Source: an uncultured Clostridia bacterium
GTDB lineage: Bacteria; Bacillota; Clostridia; TANB77; CAG-508
Assembly (NCBI GenBank): GCA_947631315.1
Contig: CANRLA010000077.1
Coordinates: 1-6,622, forward strand
Length of the DNA: 6,622 bases
Direction: 5' to 3'
Below, piece by piece: positions 1-6,430 of this stretch; position 1 is the stretch's first letter; each line of letters begins with the position of its first letter. The notes under the pieces are model-generated. The model worked only from the letters and a program-made list of their open reading frames with translations, had not been told where the DNA came from and ran no database searches. The position numbers were made by a program, and so were the translations under genes.

Positions 1-2891
1 GATCTTAAATTAATAGTTTTATTAACTTCTAATCTGCCTTTAGGTTGTTCATTAACTGCTGTAACAGTTATCCACGCGTCCCAGTCAGTATCGTATTCTA
101 AAGTCTTATTTCTATTATTTACATCGAAAGTTAATTCCTCATCTAATTGTAAATATCCATCAGGAATTTTTATTTCTTCAACTTTATATTTTCCAGCTGG
201 CATTTTAGTTTCTGTTCTTACTATACCATCTTCGTTCGTGGTCCATTCATGATAATAGTTATTTCCAATTTTACACTGTTGCATTTCCCATATTCCACTG
301 TCTTCATTCAATTTGTATAATGAAAATGTAGCATTAGAATAAGTGACATATTTACCACTCTCTTTATCCTTTTTTTGCATCTTTATATATGCCTCGAACG
401 GTAAATCATTCTCTACTAACTCTTTTATAGGTGTATTACTATCTTTGTCTATTGTTACATAGAATTCTTCAACTGTGGTTATTTCTGGTGATGGGGTGTA
501 GGTTTCGTTAACCGTATATTCCCCATAAGCCAAAAGTCCTGAAACTCCATGACCGTTACTTCCTGTATTGAAAATTGAGTATTCATCATCTGCATATTCT
601 TCTAAGTGTCTTTTAGCCTCATCAAAACTTCCATAGTAGTTAACATATTTTGATAAAATAGCTGTAAACTCTGCATTTGGTACTATCTCTGCTGTTGTAT
701 TTGAGTTAGTGCTAACTTTTATTACTTCAAATGGCGCCTTTTGTACTTCATTTACAACCGTTCCTCTCGTTTTTATAACTTCCGTATGCTCATCTTTGTA
801 AGCTAAAACATAATCATAAATATTTGTATCTTTATTATACCCAGTTGGAACTGTCGTTTCTTTTGAATAATAGTTCCCTAATGGAAGTCCGCAGATTGTA
901 TCTGATTTTGCACTAATTTTAGCTGATGTTTCTGAATTTATAATTTCAACAGTTGCAACTCCGTAATCATTAAAGGTGTAAGTTGCTATTGCTTCGTCTT
1001 TTGAAAAATATTTTTTAGTTTTTGCTACATTATAGATATCATTCTTTGCATACAAAGTATATACTGCACCATTAAGTGTTGCATCTCCATGGTGACTTCT
1101 TCCATCGACTCTATCAGAATTTCCTGTTTTTATATCAGTTTTTGTTATACTTATTTCTCCTGTTGGCTCTTTATTAGTTTTTTCTTCAGTACTATAAACA
1201 ACTTCTGTATTTTGATCCTCATAGCTTAATGTAAATGTATATGTTTTATCATCAATTAAATAACCGAATATTGTTTGTATTTCTTTGTAGTGATATGTTC
1301 CTAATTTAAGATTTGTTACATGTATTTGCCCATTATTGTCTGTTGCTATTTCTTTATCATATCCTTCGTCATTCCAAATTTTGTATTTTACTCCTTCAAG
1401 TTTTGCCGATTTATCTTCATTATATTTTGTTAATGTTAATTCTCCTGTTGGTTCTTCATTTGTTTTTTCTACACTTACACTTACAACTTTTGTATTTTGG
1501 TCCTTATATGTTAATTCAAAAGAATATACAGTATTGTCCACTAAATATCCGAAGATTGACTCTGTTTCTTGATAATGATATTTTCCAAGCTTTAACCCTG
1601 TAATTCGTATTTGTCCATTTCCATCTGTTGAAATTTCTTTATTATACCCTTCATCATTCCATATCCTATATTTTACGCCAACAAGTTTTTCCGATTTGTC
1701 TTTATTATATTTCGTTAATAAAAATTCTCCAGTAGGTTTTCCATCAGTAATTGATTGTGTTGCCGTTTGTCCAGCTTTAACTTCTACCATATAACTCTTT
1801 GTGTCTAATAAATATCCACTTGGTGCATTTTTTTCCTTTACTGTATAAGTTCCTTTATCGAGATTTTCTAGTACTATTTTTCCATTAGTAACTGTAACAT
1901 CTTGATTATATTCGTTTGGTCCTGTTACATTAAAAACAGCTCCATCAATTAGTGAGCCATTTTCATCTAATTTCTTTAATTCAAGTTTTCCTTTTGATTG
2001 TATTTTTAAGTTCAAAGACATAGTTACTGGATCATTGTAATTCATTGCATATAATTGATTTTGTACTCCATCTCTGAATTGAAAATATACTGTTGTATCT
2101 TTATCTATTGTTTCCTCTTTAACTAATCCCCAACTTTGCATCATTGTATTTGTTATTCTCATTTCTGTTTGAGTACAGTTTTTTCCTACATTTATTGTTA
2201 ATGTATTTTCTCCTTTATTATGAGTAAATCTTACTTCATTATTAGTTGTATCAATACTACAATAATCAGATAAAACGCCATTATTGTCTGTAAGAACTTT
2301 ACTTTCTCCTACTTCAACTGTTATAGTCGTATCAGAGAAACTTGGCTTTGTTTTTATTCTTTTTATTTTTTCATTAATATTATTTTTAAAATTTTGATAT
2401 TGACTTTGAATATCAGAATCTCTAAATGTTGCACTTGTGTCTCCTAGCGTTTCCCAAATCATTTGTTGTGTAAATACATAGTCCATTCTTCTATCATGAG
2501 CCCATGAATCATCCAAAATTCCTCCATCAACTACATAATTACCATATTTAGAATACCAACCGAAAAATGCAACTTTACAAGCCTCTTTCAATGTTGGGTC
2601 ACTAGGTTTTATATGAGTTGCTGTTTCTACACTTCCTGTTATAGATTCAGCACCATGTTCAGCACAAAAAACAGTTATACTTTCTCCTGTTCCTGTATTA
2701 GTTAATTTTCTTATTAATATAGTTTTATTTTCTGTTGTATAAACTCCTGAATCATATTGTCCTGGAGTCCATCTTCCAGTTCCTGAACTTGAAACTGCAA
2801 ATATTGGTTGTGCCGTACTAAATATAATTAACATCAATAAAATCATGACCATTATTTTCTTTGAAATTTCATTTTTTATTAATTTCAACAC
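1..2891 (-). CDS. Thioester-domain / CnaB-repeat surface adhesin, C-terminus beyond the window
   Basis: I read this frame open from a GTG at 2891 to the left edge: 963 codons plus two bases, no stop. An AAAAGGAGG site 8 nt upstream supports the GTG. Residues 1-32 form a signal peptide (basic start, hydrophobic core, PIFA cleavage site). Residues about 45-180 look like a thioester domain: Cys76 in FCAEH and Gln142 in TQQMIW fit the Cys and QxxIW motifs whose side chains form an internal thioester in Gram-positive adhesins. A beta-rich segment (about 183-300) follows, then CnaB/SpaA-like domains at about 301-385, 386-480, 481-575, 576-717, 718-830 and 831-949, and a new one begins at 950. Predicted isopeptide residues are Lys307/Asp383 (Glu353), Lys394/Asn478 (Glu442) and Lys489/Asn573 (Glu537). 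A sortase motif would lie off-window. Likely a secreted, wall-attached protein that binds a surface covalently; the target is unknown. Confidence 0.9.
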   Translation of the reverse strand, partial: MLKLIKNEISKKIMVMILLMLIIFSTAQPIFAVSSSGTGRWTPGQYDSGVYTTENKTILIRKLTNTGTGESITVFCAEHGAESITGSVETATHIKPSDPTLKEACKVAFFGWYSKYGNYVVDGGILDDSWAHDRRMDYVFTQQMIWETLGDTSATFRDSDIQSQYQNFKNNINEKIKRIKTKPSFSDTTITVEVGESKVLTDNNGVLSDYCSIDTTNNEVRFTHNKGENTLTINVGKNCTQTEMRITNTMMQSWGLVKEETIDKDTTVYFQFRDGVQNQLYAMNYNDPVTMSLNLKIQSKGKLELKKLDENGSLIDGAVFNVTGPNEYNQDVTVTNGKIVLENLDKGTYTVKEKNAPSGYLLDTKSYMVEVKAGQTATQSITDGKPTGEFLLTKYNKDKSEKLVGVKYRIWNDEGYNKEISTDGNGQIRITGLKLGKYHYQETESIFGYLVDNTVYSFELTYKDQNTKVVSVSVEKTNEEPTGELTLTKYNEDKSAKLEGVKYKIWNDEGYDKEIATDNNGQIHVTNLKLGTYHYKEIQTIFGYLIDDKTYTFTLSYEDQNTEVVYSTEEKTNKEPTGEISITKTDIKTGNSDRVDGRSHHGDATLNGAVYTLYAKNDIYNVAKTKKYFSKDEAIATYTFNDYGVATVEIINSETSAKISAKSDTICGLPLGNYYSKETTVPTGYNKDTNIYDYVLAYKDEHTEVIKTRGTVVNEVQKAPFEVIKVSTNSNTTAEIVPNAEFTAILSKYVNYYGSFDEAKRHLEEYADDEYSIFNTGSNGHGVSGLLAYGEYTVNETYTPSPEITTVEEFYVTIDKDSNTPIKELVENDLPFEAYIKMQKKDKESGKYVTYSNATFSLYKLNEDSGIWEMQQCKIGNNYYHEWTTNEDGIVRTETKMPAGKYKVEEIKIPDGYLQLDEELTFDVNNRNKTLEYDTDWDAWITVTAVNEQPKGRLEVNKTINLR
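1167..1736 (-). repeat. Two tandem 285-bp repeats encoding 95-aa CnaB domains
   Basis: Adhesin residues 386-480 (1736-1452) and 481-575 (1451-1167) align without gaps from PTGE to PTGE. I count 64 identical residues of 95 (about 67%). The blocks IWNDEGY, LKLG, IFGYL and DQNT are shared. The predicted isopeptide Lys, Glu and Asn fall at identical offsets (9, 57 and 93) in both copies. The divergence suggests an old duplication kept for function. The neighbouring CnaB-like domains differ in length and sequence and are not part of the repeat. Confidence 0.9.
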
Positions 2892-2899
2892 TTAATTTT

Positions 2900-2907
2900 C
2901 CTCCTTT
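2900..2907 (-). promoter_or_regulatory. Ribosome binding site of the adhesin
   Basis: The minus strand reads AAAAGGAGG, a near-perfect anti-16S match, with 8 nt before the GTG at 2891. An alternative TTG one codon further in is spaced less well. This site decides the start of a gene that has no nearby ATG with a comparable site. It begins only a few bases after the U-tract of the terminator at 2913-2944. Confidence 0.85.
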
Positions 2908-2912
2908 TCTGT

Positions 2913-2944
2913 AAAAAAGAACAAGTCTTGAATCAACTTGTTCT
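2913..2944 (-). terminator. Rho-independent terminator directly upstream of the adhesin
   Basis: On the minus strand AGAACAAGT (2944-2936) pairs perfectly with ACTTGTTCT (2926-2918) across a 9-nt loop, and a run of T follows to 2913. It lies 27 nt after the stop of the 220-aa gene and only 21 nt before the adhesin start. It can serve as that gene's terminator, but it also sits in any leader of the adhesin, as an attenuator would. Confidence 0.85.
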
Positions 2945-2971
2945 CATAACTTCTTTAATTAATTTATTCTA

Positions 2972-3634
2972 TTAGTCATAATAGTAATTTATTGTCCACT
3001 TCCCACAAAATGGACAAGTCCACATCTCATAACCGTATGGTCTATTTTTAAAATAATATTCATCACTTATTTCAAACTTTTCCCATTTTTTTTCTAAATC
3101 ATTTGTTAGTTTATTATATACTTCAATTGCTTCTTCTTTTGTATTATACCATTTTTCAGTATTTCCCGCTTCTACTCCATGATTTTTAGAGTTGGTACAC
3201 TTTTCAACTTCTATTTCTGCATTTTCTTGTATTTTATTTTTCACTTCTTCTTTTTTTATTTCATTATTAATTTTTGGTATATTCTCTTGGATTTCAATAT
3301 TCTTTTCTTCGATTTGATAATTATCTTCTTTCTGCAAATTTTGACTTTGTTCTATATCTTCTTTGCTTTCAATTTCTATTTTTTCTTCTTTTTTATTTGC
3401 AACAATATTTGTATTTTCTTTTCCTTCATTAACTACAATGTTTTGATTTTCATTTTCTATATTATTTTCTATAATATTTGAATATTCCATAATAGTTTCA
3501 TTTTGAGCAACATCAGATACTTCATTTTGTATTTTTTCACTTGTATCTTTACTCGAATATTGATTTATTATAATTAAAAATAATATTATAATTGCTAACA
3601 TAATACAAATAACTATTTTTTTTATTTTACTCAT
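2972..3634 (-). CDS. Membrane-anchored Glu/Asn/Lys-rich protein with C-terminal CPFC-type domain
   Basis: 220 aa, ATG start at 3634 with a GAGAGGT ribosome site (3647-3641). Residues 6-24 are one hydrophobic segment after a short basic start, with no convincing signal-peptidase site, so the protein is probably an N-terminally anchored membrane protein with the rest outside. Residues about 28-145 are low-complexity, rich in Glu, Asn, Lys and Ile, probably a flexible or coiled stalk. Residues about 146-220 form a compact-looking domain with Cys146, His152, GNTEKWYNTKEEA, YGYEMW, Cys207-Pro-Phe-Cys210 and GKWT. Cys146, His152, Cys207 and Cys210 could form a CHCC zinc site; this is inferred. I recall similar GN-x-W/YGY-x-W/CGKW tails in other clostridial proteins but know no function. 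It lies between parB and the adhesin, has its own promoter-like site, and is followed by a terminator. Confidence 0.85.
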   Translation of the reverse strand: MSKIKKIVICIMLAIIILFLIIINQYSSKDTSEKIQNEVSDVAQNETIMEYSNIIENNIENENQNIVVNEGKENTNIVANKKEEKIEIESKEDIEQSQNLQKEDNYQIEEKNIEIQENIPKINNEIKKEEVKNKIQENAEIEVEKCTNSKNHGVEAGNTEKWYNTKEEAIEVYNKLTNDLEKKWEKFEISDEYYFKNRPYGYEMWTCPFCGKWTINYYYD

Positions 3635-3693
3635 AATAACACCTCTCTTTTGAGTTTATTTTACTGCCTTTTGTTATTATTTTCAAATGTACA

Positions 3694-3722
3694 ATTATAA
3701 TTTTATTTTGTTATTTCCACAA
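3694..3722 (-). promoter_or_regulatory. Candidate sigma-A promoter for the 220-aa gene
   Basis: On the minus strand a TTGTGG (3722-3717) is separated by exactly 17 nt from a perfect TATAAT (3699-3694), in the 114-nt gap after parB. The -35 element matches the consensus only in its first three bases. The predicted transcript would begin about 50 nt before the ATG at 3634. A second TATAAT lies at 3731-3726 without a recognisable -35. I see no terminator between parB and this gene, so read-through from parB is also possible. Confidence 0.55.
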
Positions 3723-3748
3723 TCTATTATAATAAATATACTCCCATT

Positions 3749-4666
3749 TTACCTTACTATTGTTTTTTGTTTTTCTCTTTTGTAATGTTCTTCTACACAT
3801 TTAAATAAAAAATCTTCTACTTCCTGTACTGTTACAATATCTCTTGGAAGATATTTAGCAAACCTATCATAATTTATATTATACTTATCTTTTTGATTTG
3901 GCTTTTGCTCCTCCATAATTTCTTCTATTTTATTTGGTGTCAGCTTTCCATTTTTGCTTAATTCTTTTAAGTGTATTGCTTGTGATAATGATGGCGTCGA
4001 TTGATTTATATTCATACAACTAAACAATATATGCTGTTCATTTTTATTTAAGTATGAAATTTCTACCGCTGGATTAAATGCTATTTTGCCTATATCGACC
4101 ATGTCTAGTATTTCTTTTATTAGCTCGGTTAGTCTTACATACCTTTGAACTTGTCTGCCACTATCTCCGCTTTCCTTACCAACTAAATCAGCACTTACTA
4201 ACTTCTCGCCAACTTGTCGAGAAGTTTCTTTTTTACCTTGATGACTTAATGCTTCCATCTTCATTTTATATGCAAATGCTTTTTCGCTTGCTAATACTTT
4301 TTCTCTTTGAATATTACTATCTACCATTAGTATTGTCGCTTCATCTTTTGACAAATCTCTAATAATACTTGGTATTTCTTTTAAGCCTACAAGTTCACTA
4401 GCAAGTTTTCTTCTATGTCCTGACACCATTTCATAACCGCCATCTTCTTTTTTTCTTACGATTACTGGTTGCTTTACTCCCCTTTCCTTAATACTTTCTT
4501 TCATCAACTCTAATTCTTCATCATCTTCAACCCTATATGGGTGGTTAGGGAAATTAGATATTTGGTCTATTGGGATCATAACAACCGTTTCTCTTTGTCC
4601 ATTATCTGTACTAAAATTGAACAACTTATCTACACTCGGAATGTCTATTTCTATGTCTTTCGCTAT
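3749..4666 (-). CDS. parB: ParB-family partition protein, apparent ATA start
   Basis: Centromere-binding partner of ParA for segregation or maintenance of the element. From an ATA at 4666 the protein has 305 aa; from the first conventional codon (TTG at 4624) it has 291. The 14 extra codons read like the usual ParB start (A-K-D-I-E-I-D-I-P-S-V-D-K), and AAGGAGGTG lies 9 nt before the ATA, so I prefer the longer form. Numbered from the TTG, residues 15-125 are the ParB/Srx CTPase domain: ISNFPNHPYRV, GVKQPVIVR and the GHRR box (69-72) that binds nucleotide in this family. Residues about 137-166 hold the helix-turn-helix. The tail (about 250-291) would dimerise. The reading frame overlaps the 3' end of parA by 41 nt, which implies translational coupling. 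No clear parS is visible. Confidence 0.88.
   Translation of the reverse strand: MAKDIEIDIPSVDKLFNFSTDNGQRETVVMIPIDQISNFPNHPYRVEDDEELELMKESIKERGVKQPVIVRKKEDGGYEMVSGHRRKLASELVGLKEIPSIIRDLSKDEATILMVDSNIQREKVLASEKAFAYKMKMEALSHQGKKETSRQVGEKLVSADLVGKESGDSGRQVQRYVRLTELIKEILDMVDIGKIAFNPAVEISYLNKNEQHILFSCMNINQSTPSLSQAIHLKELSKNGKLTPNKIEEIMEEQKPNQKDKYNINYDRFAKYLPRDIVTVQEVEDFLFKCVEEHYKREKQKTIVR
4200..4234 (+). other. Terminator-like hairpin on the antisense strand inside parB
   Basis: On the plus strand AACTTCTCG (4200-4208) pairs perfectly with CGAGAAGTT (4218-4226) across a 9-nt loop, and TTC then six T follow to 4234. The form is that of a terminator, but it points against parB and lies in the codons of its DNA-binding helix region. 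No plus-strand gene is known to need it. Confidence 0.4.
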
Positions 4667-5448
4667 CTTTCAACACCTCCTTCGTAAATTCTTCATAAGC
4701 CTTTGCTGGCTTACTAGATTTGTCATAAGCATATACACTTTTGCCTTGCACAGTACCTTCTGCGGCTTTTATTCCCATTGGAATTATTGTATTGTAAATT
4801 TTTATTTTACTTCCATAGTTACTTTTTAATGCTTCAACAGTAGCTTTTGCTAATTTTGTTTGCATATCTGCAATAGTAAGTAAAACTCCATCAATTTTCA
4901 GTTTTGGGTTTATCATTACTTTAATTTTTTGTATTGTTTGGATTAGTTGTGTCATTCCCTTTAATGGCAAATATTGTGCTTGTACTGGAATAATAACACC
5001 ATCAGCAGAAGCTAGAGCATTTATAGGTAGAAGTCCTAAAGATGGCTTGCAGTCTATAAGTATATAATCGTAATTGTCTTTGACTTGTTCAATATAACCT
5101 TTTAATATATTCTCTCTATTCATAACACTAACTAATGATGCTTCCAGAGCTTCTAGTTCTATATTTGCAGGAATAAGCTCTAAACCTTCGTTATTTTTTA
5201 ATATTCCCTCATTTTTTTCAATAGGTTGTTCTTTGATTACTTTTTCCATTAAACTTTTTGTTGTTATTTCCATTTCATCTTGATTTTTAAAACCTAATGA
5301 AGTTGTTAAGTCGCCCTGTGGATCTGTATCAATTAGCAATACTTTTTTACCTTTTCTTACTAGTCCAGCTCCTAAATTTACAGTGGTTGTTGTTTTTCCT
5401 ACTCCACCGCTTTTGGTTGGCAATAGCAATGATTCTACACTCTGACAT
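4626..5448 (-). CDS. parA: ParA-family ATPase, broken by a +1 frameshift at its Walker A motif
   Basis: Partition ATPase that acts with ParB. The proper start is the ATG at 5448, with AAGGAGG (5465-5459) 10 nt upstream. It reads M-S-E-C-R-I-I-A-I-A-N-Q-K, the standard first strand of ParA, then hits one extra base (C on the minus strand at 5409). Without it the frame continues as GGVGKTTTT to the TAA at 4628-4626, 273 aa in all, a normal family length. As written, the product ends after 33 codons at 5349-5347. Corrected residues: deviant Walker A KGGVGKTT (13-20), A' LLIDTDPQG (37-45), Walker B ILIDCKPSLG (129-138), and a basic tail. A longer frame from 5513 is open through the Walker box but replaces the first strand with unrelated residues and loses the signature Lys, so I do not believe it. 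Either a pseudogene or a base error. Confidence 0.88.
4674..4682 (-). promoter_or_regulatory. Internal ribosome binding site for parB inside parA
   Basis: The minus strand reads AAGGAGGTG within the last codons of parA (the K-E-V of its tail). It is 9 nt from the ATA at 4666 but about 50 nt from the TTG at 4624, so it cannot serve the TTG in the normal way. No ATG, GTG or TTG lies in the parB frame between the upstream TGA (4672-4670) and 4624. Confidence 0.7.
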
Positions 5449-5477
5449 TTATAAAAAACCTCCTTCCCATGAAAATA

Positions 5478-5495
5478 AGCCATTATAAAATGGCT
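5478..5495 (-). promoter_or_regulatory. Inverted repeat in the parA leader, possible operator or second hairpin
   Basis: AGCCATT (5495-5489) pairs perfectly with AATGGCT (5484-5478) around a 4-nt loop, and TATTTTC follows. It lies 12 nt before the parA ribosome site. A TATAAT (5487-5482) sits inside it, but the nearest -35-like box (TTGCCT, 5513-5508) is 20 nt away, too far for a good promoter. It could be an operator for autoregulation, a weak second terminator, or part of a leader RNA fold. Confidence 0.45.
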
Positions 5496-5499
5496 ATGT

Positions 5500-5527
5500 A
5501 AAAGAAAAGGCAATCACTTTGCCCTTT
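5500..5527 (-). terminator. Rho-independent terminator between the 122-aa gene and parA
   Basis: On the minus strand AAAGGGCAA (5527-5519) pairs with TTGCCTTTT (5513-5505), one G-U pair, loop of 5. One further G-C pair (5528/5504) can extend it. A T-rich run to 5500 follows. It starts 8 nt after the stop of the 122-aa gene and lies within the parA leader. Confidence 0.7.
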
Positions 5528-5535
5528 CGTGAAAA

Positions 5536-5904
5536 CTATCTGTATCTAGGCTTTATTTTAGGTTTTATTTGTTCATTTACTTTGTTTTTATTCAGTTCAT
5601 TAAGTTCTTTTTCCAATCCTTTTTTATATGTTTCTTCTCCCATAACATTTGCTGTAAAAAATGCTTGCAATTTATTCTTTATTACAAACATTCTTGTATC
5701 TACATTATATGCCTTTATTTTTTCTTCAATTTTATCTTCAGTTGTTATATCAGGAAACACAATACTATTGTTCTTTATTTCCATTTTTTCATTTTTCATT
5801 AAATAACCTAAAAAAACCTTTTGTCCATCTTCATCATATTGTTGCAGTCTTGGACTATTAAAAAATCCTTTTGTATCAAATCTTAAAACATATTGTTCTT
5901 CCAT
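5536..5904 (-). CDS. Hypothetical 122-aa protein
   Basis: The start is the ATG at 5904, preceded at 8 nt by GGAGGTG (5917-5911). An in-frame TTG at 5919 overlaps that ribosome site and is rejected. The product begins MEEQYVLRFDTKGFF, has no membrane segment or signal peptide, and has no cysteine. A globular part (about 1-90, with alternating strands such as IVFPDITTED and TRMFVIKNKLQAFF) is followed by a lysine/glutamate-rich helical tail (about 92-122). I do not recognise the family. Its position two genes upstream of parA, next to another small cytoplasmic protein, suggests a conserved accessory gene of a mobile element; this is inference. It probably shares a transcript with the 100-aa gene, whose stop is 59 nt upstream. 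Confidence 0.8.
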   Translation of the reverse strand: MEEQYVLRFDTKGFFNSPRLQQYDEDGQKVFLGYLMKNEKMEIKNNSIVFPDITTEDKIEEKIKAYNVDTRMFVIKNKLQAFFTANVMGEETYKKGLEKELNELNKNKVNEQIKPKIKPRYR

Positions 5905-5963
5905 TTTTTCCACCTCCAAATTATATATATCAACTCTGTTACTTATTTACCAATGTAAAAATT

Positions 5964-6266
5964 TTATCTTTCCTTACTTTTTGTTTTTTTATTTCTTGCT
6001 CTTTCTTCTAGTTTTACTTTTGAATATATTTCCATAGCTTGTTTTTTGTTATAATCTCTGTTTACTTTTATTTTTTGTTGCTCTATGAAATATTTTGACA
6101 TTATAAATTTTCCTGTATCTCTAAAATTGTATCTTCCTTGCTTATCTTTTCCCATATACATAACAGTAACAGGAATCTTTTGACTATTAGTAATGGGAAT
6201 ATTTACAGTACAGAAATTTCCCTTTTTTAACTTTTCTAAAAAATCTATTGTGTCTTTTTCTTCCAT
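5964..6266 (-). CDS. Hypothetical 100-aa protein of mobile-element type
   Basis: The start is the ATG at 6266, with AAGGAGGT (6278-6271) just upstream. An open extension to 6302 runs through the U-tract and terminator stem and is rejected. The protein is small, soluble and basic, with no membrane segment. It carries PVTVMYMGKDKQGRYNF (about 32-48) followed by GKFIMSKYFIE, and ends in a Lys/Arg-rich tail. The pattern resembles small proteins of unknown function in clostridial conjugative elements (from memory possibly DUF5720-like, unconfirmed). No catalytic motif is visible. It is the first well-supported gene after the terminator at 6290-6321 and is followed by the 122-aa gene with no terminator between them. 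Confidence 0.8.
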   Translation of the reverse strand: MEEKDTIDFLEKLKKGNFCTVNIPITNSQKIPVTVMYMGKDKQGRYNFRDTGKFIMSKYFIEQQKIKVNRDYNKKQAMEIYSKVKLEERARNKKTKSKER

Positions 6267-6289
6267 TTTTACCTCCTTATTTTTTTGAC

Positions 6290-6321
6290 AAAAAAAAGCC
6301 AATCTTTCGATTGACTTTTTT
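6290..6321 (-). terminator. Strong rho-independent terminator upstream of the 100-aa gene
   Basis: On the minus strand AAGTCAATC (core of 6321-6309) pairs with GATTGGCTT through a GAAA tetraloop, with one G-U pair. Flanking A and T runs lengthen the stem to about 13 bp and supply eight T at 6297-6290. Only 23 nt separate it from the ATG at 6266, so it acts as the 3' end of whatever lies to the right and also as a possible leader attenuator. Confidence 0.88.
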
Positions 6322-6330
6322 AATATGTAT

Positions 6331-6429
6331 TCAATTTTTCATTATTTCCATATAAACTTTTACTTCTACTTTCTTAAATTTATCTCTAATTTTCCCTTCT
6401 CTTACATGGCTTGCGAGTTCTTTGCTCAT
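6331..6429 (-). CDS. Possible small basic ORF, 32 aa
   Basis: ATG at 6429, reading MSKELASHVREGKIRDKF and ending KNTGA-style at a TGA (6333-6331), 9 nt before the terminator stem. The stop just ahead of a strong terminator and the 1-nt spacing after the preceding ORF's TGA are compatible with a real gene end. There is no good ribosome site. A TTG at 6456 would give 41 aa. I do not recognise it. It may also be the out-of-frame tail of a longer, damaged gene. Confidence 0.3.
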   Translation of the reverse strand: MSKELASHVREGKIRDKFKKVEVKVYMEIMKN

Positions 6430-6430
6430 A

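Noticed and set aside
1313..1603. Plus-strand open frames opposite the adhesin repeats
   Set aside because: They are mirror frames of the minus-strand repeat: Leu/Phe/Tyr-rich, without ribosome sites, inside a continuous minus-strand gene.
1167..1736. Repeat array as CRISPR
   Set aside because: There are two adjacent 285-bp coding repeats with no spacers, and both keep an open reading frame.
3179..3481. Plus-strand Phe/Ile-rich 100-aa frame
   Set aside because: It is the complement of the Glu/Asn/Lys-rich stalk of the 220-aa protein. Its composition explains the apparent hydrophobic protein.
5403..5415. Programmed +1 frameshift in parA
   Set aside because: There is no slippery run, no stop codon at the shift point and no re-pairing possibility for the Lys tRNA on the next frame. 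Mutation or base error is simpler.
5449..5513. N-terminal extension of ParA from a TTG at 5513
   Set aside because: It crosses the parA leader hairpin and ribosome site and replaces the conserved first strand of ParA. It is open only because of the extra base at 5409.
5525..5536. CGTGAAA resembling half of a parS site near parA
   Set aside because: Only one half of the palindrome is present, and it overlaps the terminator stem and the end of the 122-aa gene. A 7-bp match is weak evidence.
5920..5925. TATAAT just upstream of the 122-aa gene
   Set aside because: It has no -35 at 16-18 nt, and transcription would begin inside the ribosome site.
6267..6302. Longer start of the 100-aa protein at 6302
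   Set aside because: The extension runs through the U-tract and one arm of the terminator and has no ribosome site. The ATG at 6266 has a strong one.
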